Shown piece after piece: positions 15,677-25,239 of a stretch of 53,634 nucleotides of DNA. A program made the translations under genes and the position numbers. The first letter of the stretch is position 1. Each line of letters starts with the position of its first letter. Below the pieces are notes generated by a model that ran no database searches, was not told the DNA's origin, and saw nothing but the letters and a program-made list of their open reading frames with translations. This DNA comes from Candidatus Bathyarchaeota archaeon (GTDB lineage Archaea; Thermoproteota; Bathyarchaeia; TCS64). Where the stretch lies: assembly GCA_020346605.1 (NCBI GenBank), contig CP070784.1, positions 1,204,335 through 1,257,968 on the forward strand, written 5' to 3'.

Positions 15677-15838
15677 ATGAACTGCCCCAGATGCGGAGCC
15701 GAGGCCAGGGCTACCGGGAAGGAGTGGAAATTCGGCCTCTTCGACGCCAAACAGTACAGCTGTGACAAGTGCAAGAAGCCCTTCAGTGCCTTCTATCGCG
15801 AAGGGAAGCTCAGCCACACCGTACCGAAGGCCAAGTAG
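15677..15838 (+). CDS. Small zinc-ribbon protein
   Basis: This 53-residue protein begins MNCPRCGAEA and ends SHTVPKAK. Two CxxC pairs (C3, C6 and C29, C32) make a zinc ribbon around WKFGLFDAKQYSC. Short proteins of this shape are widespread in TACK archaea and are suspected nucleic-acid-binding proteins; no function is established that I know of. It has a strong TATA box and a T8 run at 15858-15865 just downstream, so it is probably a highly expressed single-gene transcript. Confidence 0.82.
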   Translation: MNCPRCGAEARATGKEWKFGLFDAKQYSCDKCKKPFSAFYREGKLSHTVPKAK

Positions 15839-15857
15839 ATCCACAAAATTCCCACAA

Positions 15858-15865
15858 TTTTTTTT
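15858..15865 (+). terminator. T-run terminator after the zinc-ribbon gene
   Basis: Eight consecutive T's occur 20 nt after the stop codon, typical of archaeal intrinsic termination. Confidence 0.5.
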
Positions 15866-16000
15866 CCACCCAAAAAACGAATGACAATCATCTCAAATCA
15901 ACTATTCTACGGACAATGGGATAATGAGAGGGAGACAACAAACTACTCCAAGTAAAGCAGTTCAGAGACACAGAAGCCGCGTCCGCAAGAAGTGAAGGAA

Positions 16001-16447
16001 TCACCGCCCAGACTGCGTGCACCGAAGCTTGCTTTCCACTCGAGGCCCCATAATCACGGCCTTCATGATGCATTCCGCCAGAGCCTCATAGTGTGAAGGA
16101 TCGAACGTCTTCTGGATGTAATAATCAGCTCCAACGGACTTCGCCTCTTCCGCTATCTCCTCGGCACTGTAATGGGTGTAGAGGATCACAGGCACTCTGC
16201 TGAAAACGCGTAACCTCCTGACAAAATCCAGCCCATCCAGGTAGGGCATGGCGACATCCAGGACTACACAGTCGTAGCTCCTCTCTCTGAATATCTTTAA
16301 CGCCTGGAATGGCGAGTCGCACTGATCGATTGTCAACGATGGTTCATGGCCCTCGAGGAAGATCTTGGAGAACCATAAGGCCTCCTGTTCGTCGTCAACG
16401 TGCAATACGTGAATGTCGCCGCTATTGTACGTCCCAACATCGGTCAT
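16001..16447 (-). CDS. Stand-alone response regulator (receiver domain)
   Basis: The 148-residue protein is a single CheY-like receiver. Acidic pocket residues are D18 and D19 (LHVDDEQ), the phospho-acceptor Asp is in CVVLDVAMPYLDG, the Thr/Ser switch position is in VILYTHYSA, and the conserved Lys is in YIQKTFDP. No output domain follows. It would receive phosphate from a histidine kinase, none of which lies in the window. The partner is therefore encoded elsewhere. Confidence 0.9.
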   Translation of the reverse strand: MTDVGTYNSGDIHVLHVDDEQEALWFSKIFLEGHEPSLTIDQCDSPFQALKIFRERSYDCVVLDVAMPYLDGLDFVRRLRVFSRVPVILYTHYSAEEIAEEAKSVGADYYIQKTFDPSHYEALAECIMKAVIMGPRVESKLRCTQSGR

Positions 16448-16629
16448 CTATCGATCACCAGCTAAAGAGAAGGGGGTTACATATATTTTACCAAAATTAC
16501 AATAAATTTGTCGATACATTGATTAGCTGGTAACTTTTTTTAACTGTAAAACAATTTGTATGTAGCGAACACCGACCCACTGCCATGAAGCCCATTTTCA
16601 CACATGGAAAAAAGTCGGACGATGCTCCA

Positions 16630-18705
16630 TCAATCGATGTCCATCGCGACGTTCGCCACGATGAACGCCAACTCGTCCGTGTACTCCTCGACCAGCTTCC
16701 TGGTTGGCTTCCCCCCACCGTGACCGGCCTTGGAGTCGATCCTAATGAGCACGGGTGCCTCACCTGCATGGGCGTTCTGCAACGCCGCCGCGAACTTGAA
16801 GCTATGTGCAGGGAAGACCCTGTCGTCATGATCCCCTGTGGTGACGAGTGTGGGAGGGTATCTTATTCCTGGTTTGACGTTGTGGTAAGGTGAGTAGGCA
16901 TAGAGGGCTTCGAACTCCTTGGGGTCTTCTGCTGAGCCGTAGTCGGAGACCCATCCCCAGCCCACGGTGAACTTGTGGAACCTGAGCATGTCAAGGACTC
17001 CGACGATGGGCAGGGTGACCCCGTAGAGATCCGGGCGCTGCGTCAGGCACGCCCCTGTGAGGAGGCCGCCGTTGCTCCTGCCGCTGATCGCCAGTTTCGG
17101 CGTGCTGGTGTGGCCCTTCTCGATGAGCCACTCTGCGGCCGCGATGAAGTCGTCGAAGACGTTCTGCCTGTTCAGCTTGCATCCGGCCTCGTGCCACGCC
17201 TTGCCGTACTCTCCGCCTCCGCGCAGGTTGGCTTGGGCGAAGACTCCGCCCATCTCCATCCAGACCATGTTCCTGACGTTGAACCTGGGGCTCAGTGCGT
17301 TGTTGAAGCCGCCGTAGCCGTACAGGTACGCGGGATTGTCGGGTTGCCTCTTCAGCCCCTTCCTGTGGCTGATAAACATCGGGACCATTGTGCCGTCCTT
17401 GCTGCTGTAAGAGACCTGCTCCGTGACGTAGTCATCTGGATCGAACGCCAGCCTCGGCTCCCTAAACACGGTTGTCCGATCCTCGTCGGCATCGTACCTG
17501 AATACCGTGCCTGGGACGGTGAAGCTCATGTACTGGTAGAAGGTTTCCCCGTCTTCCTGCGAGCCCTCGAAGCCATCAACCGTGCCCATCCCAGGCAGAT
17601 CTATATCTCGGACATGGCTCCCCTTAGCGTCGAACACCTTCACATGGCTATGGGCGTCGTGCATGTATATGCCGATGAAGTTGCCGCCGATTTGGCTCAT
17701 ACTCCGTAGCGCATCCGAGGCCTCGGGGACGACCTCCACCCAGCTCGACGGAGCGGGGTCCCTGATGTCAATGCCTATGACCCTAGAGAATGGTGCGTTG
17801 TTGTCGGTCGTGAAGTAGAAGACAGGGCCGACGTTGTCGATGAAGGTGTACTTGGCGTCGAACTCGTTGAGCAGCTCTACGAAGTCGCCGCTGCCCTCCT
17901 CAAGATCGGTGTAGAAGACGCCGTTGAACTGGTACGTGCCCTTGGTGACCGATACGATGAGATACCTCCCGTCATCCGTGACGCTGCCCCTGAATCTCCA
18001 CTCCTTCTGGTCGGGGCGCTCGTAGACCAGCTCGTCCTCTGACTGGGGCGTGACCAGGCGGTGGTAGCAGAGCTTCTGGTAGTAGTTCGCCCCCTTGAAC
18101 GCCATTCCCTCCTCAGGGGCGTCGAAGCGGCTGTAGTAGAACCCCTCGTTGTCGTGGGTCCAAGCCGCTACTGTGAACTTGATCCACTTCAAAACATCAT
18201 CGAGGTCGCGGCCAGTCTCCACCTCGCGGATCCTCCACTCCTGCCAGTCGGATCCCGATGCGGAAAGGCCGTACGCCAGATACTTGCCGTCGTCACTGAC
18301 GTTCATACCCATGAGGGCGACGGTCCCGTCCTCCGAGAGATCGTTGGGATCGAACAGGGCCACGGGTTCTTCCTCGAGTGACTTCATCCAGTAGAGGACG
18401 CTCTGGTTCTGGAGGCCGTCGTTGTACGTGAAGAAGTACCTCCCTCCCTTCTTGAAGGGGACGCCGTACTTCTCGTAGGTGTAGAGCTCCGTCATCCGCT
18501 CCCTGATCTTCTCCCGAGCGGAGATCTTGCCCAAGTATCCGAATGTGAGCTCGTTCTGCGCCTCGATCCAAGCCCTGGTCTCCTCGGAGTCGATGTCCTC
18601 AAGCCACCTGTAGGGATCGGGGACAGAGACACCGTGGATCACATCTACGTGATCAACCCTCTTGCTCTCTGGGTACGCCAGATCGTCCTTGGATCTTGAT
18701 TTCAA
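16630..18705 (-). CDS. pop: Prolyl oligopeptidase (S9A)
   Basis: The 691-residue protein is near the usual length of prolyl oligopeptidase. It has an N-terminal segment ([24 protein letters not shown]), a seven-bladed propeller (about residues 75-425) and an alpha/beta-hydrolase domain. The catalytic triad is visible as S544 (SGRSNGG), Asp627/628 (GDHDDRVFP) and H662 (KAGHGGG). There is no signal peptide, so it acts in the cytoplasm, cutting short peptides after proline. It fits the peptide-degrading theme of the region. Confidence 0.96.
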   Translation of the reverse strand: MKSRSKDDLAYPESKRVDHVDVIHGVSVPDPYRWLEDIDSEETRAWIEAQNELTFGYLGKISAREKIRERMTELYTYEKYGVPFKKGGRYFFTYNDGLQNQSVLYWMKSLEEEPVALFDPNDLSEDGTVALMGMNVSDDGKYLAYGLSASGSDWQEWRIREVETGRDLDDVLKWIKFTVAAWTHDNEGFYYSRFDAPEEGMAFKGANYYQKLCYHRLVTPQSEDELVYERPDQKEWRFRGSVTDDGRYLIVSVTKGTYQFNGVFYTDLEEGSGDFVELLNEFDAKYTFIDNVGPVFYFTTDNNAPFSRVIGIDIRDPAPSSWVEVVPEASDALRSMSQIGGNFIGIYMHDAHSHVKVFDAKGSHVRDIDLPGMGTVDGFEGSQEDGETFYQYMSFTVPGTVFRYDADEDRTTVFREPRLAFDPDDYVTEQVSYSSKDGTMVPMFISHRKGLKRQPDNPAYLYGYGGFNNALSPRFNVRNMVWMEMGGVFAQANLRGGGEYGKAWHEAGCKLNRQNVFDDFIAAAEWLIEKGHTSTPKLAISGRSNGGLLTGACLTQRPDLYGVTLPIVGVLDMLRFHKFTVGWGWVSDYGSAEDPKEFEALYAYSPYHNVKPGIRYPPTLVTTGDHDDRVFPAHSFKFAAALQNAHAGEAPVLIRIDSKAGHGGGKPTRKLVEEYTDELAFIVANVAMDID

Positions 18706-18822
18706 GAAAACACCACCTGGTAATTATTAGGTCCTAAACGGTTTATATGATTTCCATGGTTCGGGTTGATTGAAAAGCGGGTTTGAGAGGATCATAGGCT
18801 CGATGCTACTGCGTTGTTTACC

Positions 18823-19869
18823 CTATGCGCTGTTCAGGAGGACTTCGATCTCCTCGCAGGGCCCAAGGGCTCCATCGTTGAGAGGCACCAGCTTAATCTT
18901 CTCGGGTGCATCCACGCCGATCCCCAGCTCAGCCGCCCTCTTGATCTGGTCCAGCTCGAAGATGGGCCCCCTCATCACTTCGGTCGTCGTCCCGTAGCTG
19001 CGGAGTATCGCCACGCCGACAGCATCCAGCGCGACCCGATCTCTGCTCGCCAGCAGCAGGCCGGGGCTCACGGTGTCGCCGCTCTCAGGTCCCCTGTTCA
19101 CGAAGGCCTTCAACGCGTCCATGACTACGAAGTCGATGTCGTAGAACTTGTTGATCTCAGCGATCATCCTCCTCTGGTGTAAGGAGCCGTGAAGCTCGTT
19201 CATGTAGTTGTGGCGTACGTCCGGAACTGTCTTGGCGACGAGACCCACCGAGTTCTTGAGCGACATGGTGAAGTGCCCCCCGAACCGGTGGGTCTTGAGG
19301 CAGCAGGTCTGCACGACGTAGTCGGCCTCAAGGAACACGTTTGATACGTAGAAGCCGTCCCTCCAGTGCAAGCCATCGGCGTCGACCTTGGTCCATGCGT
19401 CGGAGCCCTCCTCGTTGAGAGCCACCACGTTGAACTCGAGCTCCTCGGCCAGGGCGTACACACCCTTCTCCTCCAGGACGCTGCGCGTGTACCCCATGCC
19501 GCTCCTCTCGGCCATCGTCAATTCGACCACTCCGGCGCCTTTCAGACTCTCCACGATTGTTCTAAGGGTGTCGATGTGGGTCGCTGCGGGGAAAGGGTGG
19601 GCGTCGTTGAAGTTTGCCTTCAGCGCGATGGACTTGCCTTCGTATTTGGCGAGGTCGTAATTTTCAAGGAGGGTCCTGATCCCCTGCTCCCTGTCGGAGG
19701 TCTTCAGGACTTGGACTTCAGACTCTTCCGTGTCGGTCGTCTCCGAGCCGTCACCGTCGTTCTCGGGAGTCTTCCCTTCCCGAACTCGTGGAAGGAGATT
19801 AACTCCAAGAATGATACCGAGCCCCGTCAACACGGAGGTGACGATGAACTGGCGCCGGGTGAGTCTCAA
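18823..19869 (-). CDS. DUF362 protein with Tat signal
   Basis: The 348-residue protein starts MRLTRRQFIVTSVLTGLGIILG, a twin-arginine export signal. An acidic linker (residues 33-52) follows, then a DUF362 domain (KANFNDAHPFPAATHIDTLR, KTHRFGGHFTMSLKNSVGL, DALKAFVNRGPESGD). DUF362 proteins are often linked to iron-sulfur or redox proteins; this one has only the cysteine pair CC in VQTCCLKTH plus one near the C-terminus, and no ferredoxin motif. Tat export suggests it folds or binds a cofactor in the cytoplasm. Function unknown. Confidence 0.82.
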   Translation of the reverse strand: MRLTRRQFIVTSVLTGLGIILGVNLLPRVREGKTPENDGDGSETTDTEESEVQVLKTSDREQGIRTLLENYDLAKYEGKSIALKANFNDAHPFPAATHIDTLRTIVESLKGAGVVELTMAERSGMGYTRSVLEEKGVYALAEELEFNVVALNEEGSDAWTKVDADGLHWRDGFYVSNVFLEADYVVQTCCLKTHRFGGHFTMSLKNSVGLVAKTVPDVRHNYMNELHGSLHQRRMIAEINKFYDIDFVVMDALKAFVNRGPESGDTVSPGLLLASRDRVALDAVGVAILRSYGTTTEVMRGPIFELDQIKRAAELGIGVDAPEKIKLVPLNDGALGPCEEIEVLLNSA

Positions 19870-19976
19870 TATCTCCCAATATACCGAGTGGAATCAGGAC
19901 TTATAGCCTATTGCTCCCAGAAAAAGAACATTAACGCCCCCACACTCTGAAACGTGAAAATACAAGTTCGAGATGA

Positions 19977-20621
19977 TTAACTCAGTGACGTCTCCACACG
20001 TTCCTTGCCTTTCCCAGGATTCTTGCGCCTCAGCTTGATCGAGCCGATCTCCCCGGTGTTCCCGACATGGGTGCCGCCGCACGGTATCTCTATGGGCCCG
20101 CACCTCCAGATCCTAAGGCCGGGCTGAGCCGGATCGGAATCGATCCTGATCTCGTGCCCTTCCGCCAAGAAAACGTTCGTCGACTCCTCTACGGCCTTCA
20201 GATCCTCGGAGGGGAGGCGCCCCTCGTAGGCGTAATCTGCACGGTCCTTGTTCTCGTCCACGAAGGAGCCAAGCCTCTCGATCTTACCAAGCCTCTCCCA
20301 CAGGAAGTGCTCCATGATGTGAGCGGTGGAGTGGAGCCTCATGACCAGGTGGCGCCTCTCCCAGTCTATCTCGGCTTCTACCTCGTCGCCGACGGAGAAA
20401 GGAGGCTCAGCTCCGAGAACGTGAAGTATCCTGCCGTCGTCCTTCTGGGTGTCCAGTACCTCTACGCCACCGACCTTGCCTGTGTCTCCGGCCTGGCCGC
20501 CTCCCTCCGGGTAGAAGGCGGTCCTATCGAGTTCGATCTGGTTCTCTTTGATTTCTAGAACCTTCGCTTTGAATTTCCTCAGGTATGGGTCGTTGTCGAA
20601 GAGCCTGATGGTCTCGGTCAT
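19977..20621 (-). CDS. alaX: Alanyl-tRNA editing protein AlaX
   Basis: The 214-residue protein deacylates Ser-tRNA(Ala) (and perhaps Gly-tRNA(Ala)) in trans. The Gly-rich motif FYPEGGGQAGDTG (residues 36-48) and zinc ligands HSTAH (97-101) and CGGTH are complete, as in medium AlaX-M. It begins 17 nt after the secY stop on the same strand and is probably the last gene of that operon. Confidence 0.93.
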   Translation of the reverse strand: MTETIRLFDNDPYLRKFKAKVLEIKENQIELDRTAFYPEGGGQAGDTGKVGGVEVLDTQKDDGRILHVLGAEPPFSVGDEVEAEIDWERRHLVMRLHSTAHIMEHFLWERLGKIERLGSFVDENKDRADYAYEGRLPSEDLKAVEESTNVFLAEGHEIRIDSDPAQPGLRIWRCGPIEIPCGGTHVGNTGEIGSIKLRRKNPGKGKERVETSLS

Positions 20622-20638
20622 CTTCAGGCCTCCTCGTG

Positions 20639-22048
20639 CTACCTGAAGGCGCCCCTGAGGAAGGGGTAGAGGTCCTCCACCTGCTCCTGGACTATGGTCT
20701 GGTAGTATTGGTACATGATGCTGACGCAGAGTAGGGCCCCCATTCCGGAGCCGAAGACGCCGAAGAACTCGGAAACGGCCGCGAGGACGCCGATGATGAA
20801 CCCGCCGATGAGCGTGATCGTGGGAATGTACCTGTTTAGCAGGTTCTGGATGGGCCTCCTGCTGCGCCTGAAACCGGGGACCTGCATCCCCGAGCTGAGG
20901 AGCTGGTCCGCCATGCTGTCCGCTCCGAGACCGCCGATCTCAAGCCAGGTCATGGAGAAGACGAGGCAGATGGCGACGACTATGCACATGTAGATCAGTG
21001 CCCTGAGAGGTTCCAACATCACGTTGTCCAGGCTACCAGGTGACGTCACGTAGTAGGCGAGCCCCCCCGTGGGGTAGTTGGTGCTTGCGTTGTAGGTCCC
21101 TATCAGGTTCAGCAACATGTTGCTATTCCCCCTGTTCCACCTGGACCAGATGAGCTGCCCCCCGAGCTGTACGTTGGCGAACAGGGCGTAGGAGAGGATT
21201 ACGGGGATGTTTGAGACGTAGAGAAGCTTTATTGGCATCTTGCTCCTGAAGCCCCGGAACGCCGAGTGGGAGATAGGGAGCTCCACCCTCATCCCCTCGA
21301 TGTAGACAACGAATGCGAAGACCAGGACAGTAGTGAGTAGGCCAACCATGTCCGGTGTGCTGTTGCCCCCGGCTCTATAGAACCAGCTCCAGACTGATTC
21401 CCCCCTCATGATTCCCTCTATGAACGCGGGAATTGCTCCGAACCTCTTCCCGTCGCTGACGGTGTACATGCTCAGTGAGCTCCACCAGATGTTCTTGGTG
21501 ATCCCGGCGACGATGAACAGGCTGATCCCGCTGCCGATGCCCCAGCCCTTCTGGACGAGCTCGTCCAGCATCATGATGACGATCCCCGCGGCGAGGAGCT
21601 GGGCGAAGAGGGTCAGGGACATGCCGAAGTCCACCGGTCCGTATGACCCGCCTAGGATGTAGAGGGAGGCCTGGAAGATGATCATCACCAGGGAGAAGAC
21701 CTTGCTCGCCGTCGTGAATAGGGCTCGCTGCTCGGGGTCCGTGTTGTCGAACTCGATGATGGTGCCGGCGAGGAGCTGTATGATGAGGCCTGCAGTCACG
21801 ATGGGGCCGATGCCCAGCTCCAGCAGGGTTCCGTGCTGGGATGCGAAGATGACTCTCATGGTGAAGAGGGCGTCGGACTCGGTCCCAACGTCCACCCCGT
21901 AGAGGGGCGTCTCGGCCATGATGAGGTAGATGACGAGGGCCAGACCTGTCCACATCAGCCTCTGGTTGAAGCCTACCTTGCGCTCAGGGGGCTTCACCTC
22001 TGGTATGAAACGGGAGATAGGTCTGAAGAGATCTAGAAATCGACCCAT
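20639..22048 (-). CDS. secY: Preprotein translocase subunit SecY
   Basis: The 469-residue protein has about ten TM helices and is the channel of the Sec translocon (with SecE and Sec-beta elsewhere). Family features are the N-terminal FNQRLMWTGLALVIYLIMAETPLYGV, the plug region after TM1, and VELPISHSAFRGFRSKMPIKLLYVSNIPVIL in the large cytoplasmic loop. It follows L15 by 6 nt in the spc-type order. Adenylate kinase, often next in archaea, is replaced by alaX. Confidence 0.96.
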   Translation of the reverse strand: MGRFLDLFRPISRFIPEVKPPERKVGFNQRLMWTGLALVIYLIMAETPLYGVDVGTESDALFTMRVIFASQHGTLLELGIGPIVTAGLIIQLLAGTIIEFDNTDPEQRALFTTASKVFSLVMIIFQASLYILGGSYGPVDFGMSLTLFAQLLAAGIVIMMLDELVQKGWGIGSGISLFIVAGITKNIWWSSLSMYTVSDGKRFGAIPAFIEGIMRGESVWSWFYRAGGNSTPDMVGLLTTVLVFAFVVYIEGMRVELPISHSAFRGFRSKMPIKLLYVSNIPVILSYALFANVQLGGQLIWSRWNRGNSNMLLNLIGTYNASTNYPTGGLAYYVTSPGSLDNVMLEPLRALIYMCIVVAICLVFSMTWLEIGGLGADSMADQLLSSGMQVPGFRRSRRPIQNLLNRYIPTITLIGGFIIGVLAAVSEFFGVFGSGMGALLCVSIMYQYYQTIVQEQVEDLYPFLRGAFR

Positions 22049-22054
22049 CCCTTA

Positions 22055-22486
22055 TCACTCGGGCTCTACGATCTCTCCCCCGGCCGCCTCAAGCTTCTCC
22101 TGGGCCCTCGATGTGTACTCGGGGACCCTGAGCTTCAGCGGCATGCTGACCCTGCCCCTGCCAAGCAGCTTGTCGTATCCTAGCGATTCGAGGTCCAGCT
22201 CCAGTTCCCCTGAGTCGATCTTCTCGGATCCCAGGACGCGGAGTGCCAGATCCTCAAGATCTCCAACGTTTACCGTCTCAGTTCTTTCCAGTGACGAAGG
22301 GGGCTTGAACCCGACTTTCCTGTACCTGTCTGGGAAGTACTTCACTGTCTGGATCCAGAGGTGTTTGCGTCCGCCGGCCTTGCCTTTTCCGCCTCTCATA
22401 CCGCCTTTCCTGTGCTGGCCGACCTGGCCCCATCCGCAGTACCTTGACCCCCGCTGCTTCCGTGATTTTCTGAGTTTATGGGGCAT
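22055..22486 (-). CDS. rpl15: 50S ribosomal protein L15 (uL15)
   Basis: The start MPHKLRKSRKQRGSRYCGWG is diagnostic of archaeal L15, so ATG 22486 is chosen over an upstream GTG at 22495. The basic loop GQHRKGGMRGGKGKAGGRKHLW follows, and the C-terminal domain ends QEKLEAAGGEIVEPE. About 143 residues, usual length. L15 binds 23S rRNA and the protein lies between L30 and SecY as in other archaea. Confidence 0.95.
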   Translation of the reverse strand: MPHKLRKSRKQRGSRYCGWGQVGQHRKGGMRGGKGKAGGRKHLWIQTVKYFPDRYRKVGFKPPSSLERTETVNVGDLEDLALRVLGSEKIDSGELELDLESLGYDKLLGRGRVSMPLKLRVPEYTSRAQEKLEAAGGEIVEPE

Positions 22487-22542
22487 TTTCTTCACTGTCC
22501 GTATTCAAGGAGGATGGTTTCCATAAAAACATATTGCAACGA

Positions 22543-23016
22543 CTAGCACATTCTCTTGGCCAGTTCGTTGATGGTCTCGCCCCGGTACCCCAGCTCCCCC
22601 TTGCTCCAGTACGGGCGCTTGACGCTCCGCTTGAAGCCCTTCTTGGGAGGGTGGAGCCTGAAGAAGGGCTTGATGCCCTCCAGCTTGTGGTACTCGGCCT
22701 CCCCTTCGTGCAGGGCCTTCGCCAGGACGTTCAAGTCCTCGTATCCAAGGGCTGATAAAGTATCGACGTTTATCGGGTGGTCGCCGACGGCTCGCCCCCT
22801 TTTCTCCAGCACGAGGCGGACGGTCTCCTCGGTGGGCTCCCCCCAGGTGACGTAGTCCTTGGCCCTCTGGAGCATCCCGAGGTTCTCCGGCCTGTCGTCG
22901 AGGAGTGTGGCGGTGTTGTTCCGATCCATGCGGAGCATCCTCAAAGTGTCCTCCACTCTGTGGGAGGCGTTGACCCCGCCCCTGATCCTGATGGCGAGGA
23001 GGCACTTGCGATCCAT
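22543..23016 (-). CDS. rpl30: 50S ribosomal protein L30 (uL30)
   Basis: The 157-residue archaeal-length L30 has the ferredoxin-like core (LLAIRIRGGVNASHRVEDTLRMLRMDRNN) and the archaeal/eukaryotic C-terminal extension (FFRLHPPKKGFKRSVKRPY). It begins 1 nt after the S5 stop, so translation is coupled. Confidence 0.95.
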   Translation of the reverse strand: MDRKCLLAIRIRGGVNASHRVEDTLRMLRMDRNNTATLLDDRPENLGMLQRAKDYVTWGEPTEETVRLVLEKRGRAVGDHPINVDTLSALGYEDLNVLAKALHEGEAEYHKLEGIKPFFRLHPPKKGFKRSVKRPYWSKGELGYRGETINELAKRMC

Positions 23017-23017
23017 C

Positions 23018-23662
23018 CTACATCCTCCAGTCCAGAGGGGTCATGACCTTCATCGTGTTCTTGAGGGCTTCGAAGGTGGCGAACGAGAAGGACGTGGCGG
23101 TCTGGGTCCGGCCGGTGGTCTTGGACCAGCAGTCCTTCACTCCCGCAAGCGCGAGGACCGACTTGGCGGTCTTCCCAGCCACGAGGCCAAGGCCTTTCGC
23201 CGCGGGTATGAGTGTGACGACCACGCTGCCGCTCTTGCCCTTCACCTTGAAGGGAAGAGTGTGAGGCTCACCGCAGTCGCACTCCCAGCTCCCGCAGCCC
23301 CGCCTGATGGGATAGACGTTGAGCTTCGCCTCCCTGATCCCCTTCTCGATGGCGTTCCTCACCCTCGGGGCCTTACCCGCGCCGAGCCCGATGAGCCCGT
23401 CACCGTTCCCCATGGCGACGACGGCCCTGAACCTGGAGCGCTCCCCCGCGTCGGTCTGCTTCTGGACGAGGTTGATGTCGATGACCTCGTCCCTGAGGTC
23501 TGGGACGAGGACGTCTACGATCTCGACCTCCTTGATCCTGTGGCCTTCCTCGAATATCTCGTAGATGGAAGATATCTGGCCTTCCTTGACCATCCTGCCG
23601 ATCTTTGTTTTGGGGACCCAGTTTACCGTCGGGTCCTCCCTTTGCCTTCTTCTCCTGCTCAA
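23018..23662 (-). CDS. rps5: 30S ribosomal protein S5 (uS5)
   Basis: The 214-residue protein has the S5 double-stranded RNA-binding domain (RFRAVVAMGNGDGLIGLGAGKAPRVRNAIEKG) and the S5 C-terminal fold (GLGLVAGKTAKSVLALAGVKDCWSKTTGRT). An archaeal insertion RRGCGSWECDCGEPHTL carries cysteines that may bind zinc. The start overlaps L18's stop by 4 nt. Confidence 0.95.
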   Translation of the reverse strand: MSRRRRQREDPTVNWVPKTKIGRMVKEGQISSIYEIFEEGHRIKEVEIVDVLVPDLRDEVIDINLVQKQTDAGERSRFRAVVAMGNGDGLIGLGAGKAPRVRNAIEKGIREAKLNVYPIRRGCGSWECDCGEPHTLPFKVKGKSGSVVVTLIPAAKGLGLVAGKTAKSVLALAGVKDCWSKTTGRTQTATSFSFATFEALKNTMKVMTPLDWRM

Positions 23663-24243
23663 AGGTTATCCTCCTCGATCCTCGTCTTCACTTCGCCGAA
23701 GTGTTCCGGCAGCCCCTGTGGCCTCAGCCCCCTCTTCAGGTAGTCCGAGAACTGCCGCTCGTAGTCGTAGGGCTCCTCGATGGAGTCCGCGTACTCCTCG
23801 ATGGTCCTGCCCTCAAGCCTCGCCGAGTCGGGTAGAATATCGCTGTCGCAGGGCACCTCCAGGCCTGAGTCGATAGCCCCCTTCACTGCCGCGAAGACCT
23901 TGGAACCCTTTGTTGGGCGCGAGAGGCCGATGTCTAGGTTGGCTGCCTCGATCCCCTTGCTGAGTGCCTTCTGTCCAACAAGCAGTCCCAGGAGGTATGC
24001 AGAGGGCGTGTTCTTCTTCCCGCCTTTCCAGCCGTACTTCTCAAGCTCGGCAGAGCCGACCTGGACGAGGACGTAGTCCCCCTCGATCTTTGACTCTACA
24101 AGCTGTATCGTGATGTTCCTGTCCGAGGGGCGTACGACGAGACGGGGCCTGGTCGAGGTGGCCAAGGTGCGCCTCGCCTTGTAGTCGGTCTTGGCCTCCC
24201 TCCGCCTCCTGTAGGGCACCCTGTACCTTGGCCCCCTAGCCAA
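23659..24243 (-). CDS. rpl18: 50S ribosomal protein L18 (uL18)
   Basis: The 194-residue protein starts MARGPRYRVPYRRRREAKTDYKARRTL, typical for archaeal/eukaryotic L18 (eukaryotic L5). It binds 5S rRNA with L5. The C-terminal extension beyond residue 120 is normal for archaea. It overlaps L19e by 8 nt. Confidence 0.95.
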   Translation of the reverse strand: MARGPRYRVPYRRRREAKTDYKARRTLATSTRPRLVVRPSDRNITIQLVESKIEGDYVLVQVGSAELEKYGWKGGKKNTPSAYLLGLLVGQKALSKGIEAANLDIGLSRPTKGSKVFAAVKGAIDSGLEVPCDSDILPDSARLEGRTIEEYADSIEEPYDYERQFSDYLKRGLRPQGLPEHFGEVKTRIEEDNL

Positions 24244-24694
24244 ACGTCCGCCTCCTGAGGTTGTTATCGGTGATGTACTTCTCCAGCTCGGCGACGCTCC
24301 TGAACTCTCCTCCCTTCGCCTTCCTGTAGAGGTTCCGGTACGTGCTCACAGTTATGGTCCGTCTCTCCCTGAGCCTCACGAGCCGCTTCCGCTGGGCCCG
24401 TATCCTGCTCATCCACCGCTCCTTCCTAGAAACCACAGAGAACTTGGCGCCCTTCTTAGTGCCCGGGCCGCGACGCCTGCCGACCCTCTTCTTCGCTGCC
24501 TGCCCCCTCGCCCTGCCCCGGCTCTGGCTCCTCTCGAGGGCGGCCTTGATGGCGCCCTCCTTAATCAGCTTTCTGATCTCCATCCTGGTGATGGCGGCCT
24601 CGACGTCCTCGACCCTCTCGGGGTCGATCCAGATCCTGTTGGCTCCGACGCCCATAACCGCTGCAGCGAGCCTCTTCTGGCTAGTGAGGTTCAT
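24236..24694 (-). CDS. rpl19e: 50S ribosomal protein L19e
   Basis: The 152-residue protein begins MNLTSQKRLAAAVMGVGANRIWIDPERV, the L19e signature. A very basic segment follows (RGRARGQAAKKRVGRRRGPGTKKGAK), then the helical C-terminus. L19e is absent from bacteria and makes an inter-subunit bridge. It overlaps L32e by 4 nt. Confidence 0.95.
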   Translation of the reverse strand: MNLTSQKRLAAAVMGVGANRIWIDPERVEDVEAAITRMEIRKLIKEGAIKAALERSQSRGRARGQAAKKRVGRRRGPGTKKGAKFSVVSRKERWMSRIRAQRKRLVRLRERRTITVSTYRNLYRKAKGGEFRSVAELEKYITDNNLRRRTFG

Positions 24695-25239
24695 TGCTGG
24701 TCGTCCTCCTCTCCTTCATCAGCCTCGTCTTCAGGCTCGTCCTCAGGCGCAGCCTCTGGTTCCTCCTGGGCCTCTTCAGGCACCTCATCCTCAGGCGCTT
24801 CCGCCTCTGCCTCCTCCAGCTCCTTCAGGAGTGCTTCCCTGGCCTTCCCTGGGTTCAGGATTCTGATGCCCCTGGTCTCGGCTTCTCTAAGAATGTTCGT
24901 CCTCTTCCTGAGACCAACCGAGCCGCCTATGCGGGCGACCTGCATCTCAGGGTCCACGATGGTAAGGTCCCCGACGTTGTAGACGGCGACCTCCTCCATG
25001 CCGGATGGATGGAGGTCCCTGACTGCCTTGGGGGAGCCGTACCCCACGTTGACGGACTTGGGCCAGCCCCGTTTGTTCTGCCTCATGTGGTTGTCGACGC
25101 CCTTGGGCTGGCGCCAGTGGTCCTTGACGCGGACGAACCTCCATGACTCGAACTGCACGAACTTTGGCCTCTTCTGGGACATCCGCTTCTTGAGCTTCAT
25201 CAGCCTCTTCCTTTCGCCTGCGCCGCTCATCACCATCAC
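24691..25239 (-). CDS. rpl32e: 50S ribosomal protein L32e with long acidic tail
   Basis: The core (residues about 15-135) carries L32e features: RPKFVQFESWRFVRVKDHWRQPKGVDNHMRQNKRGWPKSVNVGYGSPKAVR and HPSGMEEVAVYNVGDL. The C-terminal 45 residues are almost entirely Glu, Asp, Ala and Pro (ELEEAEAEAPEDEVPEE and on), ending GEEDDQQ. Typical archaeal L32e is about 130 residues; this has 182. The tail joins similar tails on S3 and L5. Start overlaps the L6 stop by 4 nt. Confidence 0.94.
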   Translation of the reverse strand: MMVMSGAGERKRLMKLKKRMSQKRPKFVQFESWRFVRVKDHWRQPKGVDNHMRQNKRGWPKSVNVGYGSPKAVRDLHPSGMEEVAVYNVGDLTIVDPEMQVARIGGSVGLRKRTNILREAETRGIRILNPGKAREALLKELEEAEAEAPEDEVPEEAQEEPEAAPEDEPEDEADEGEEDDQQ

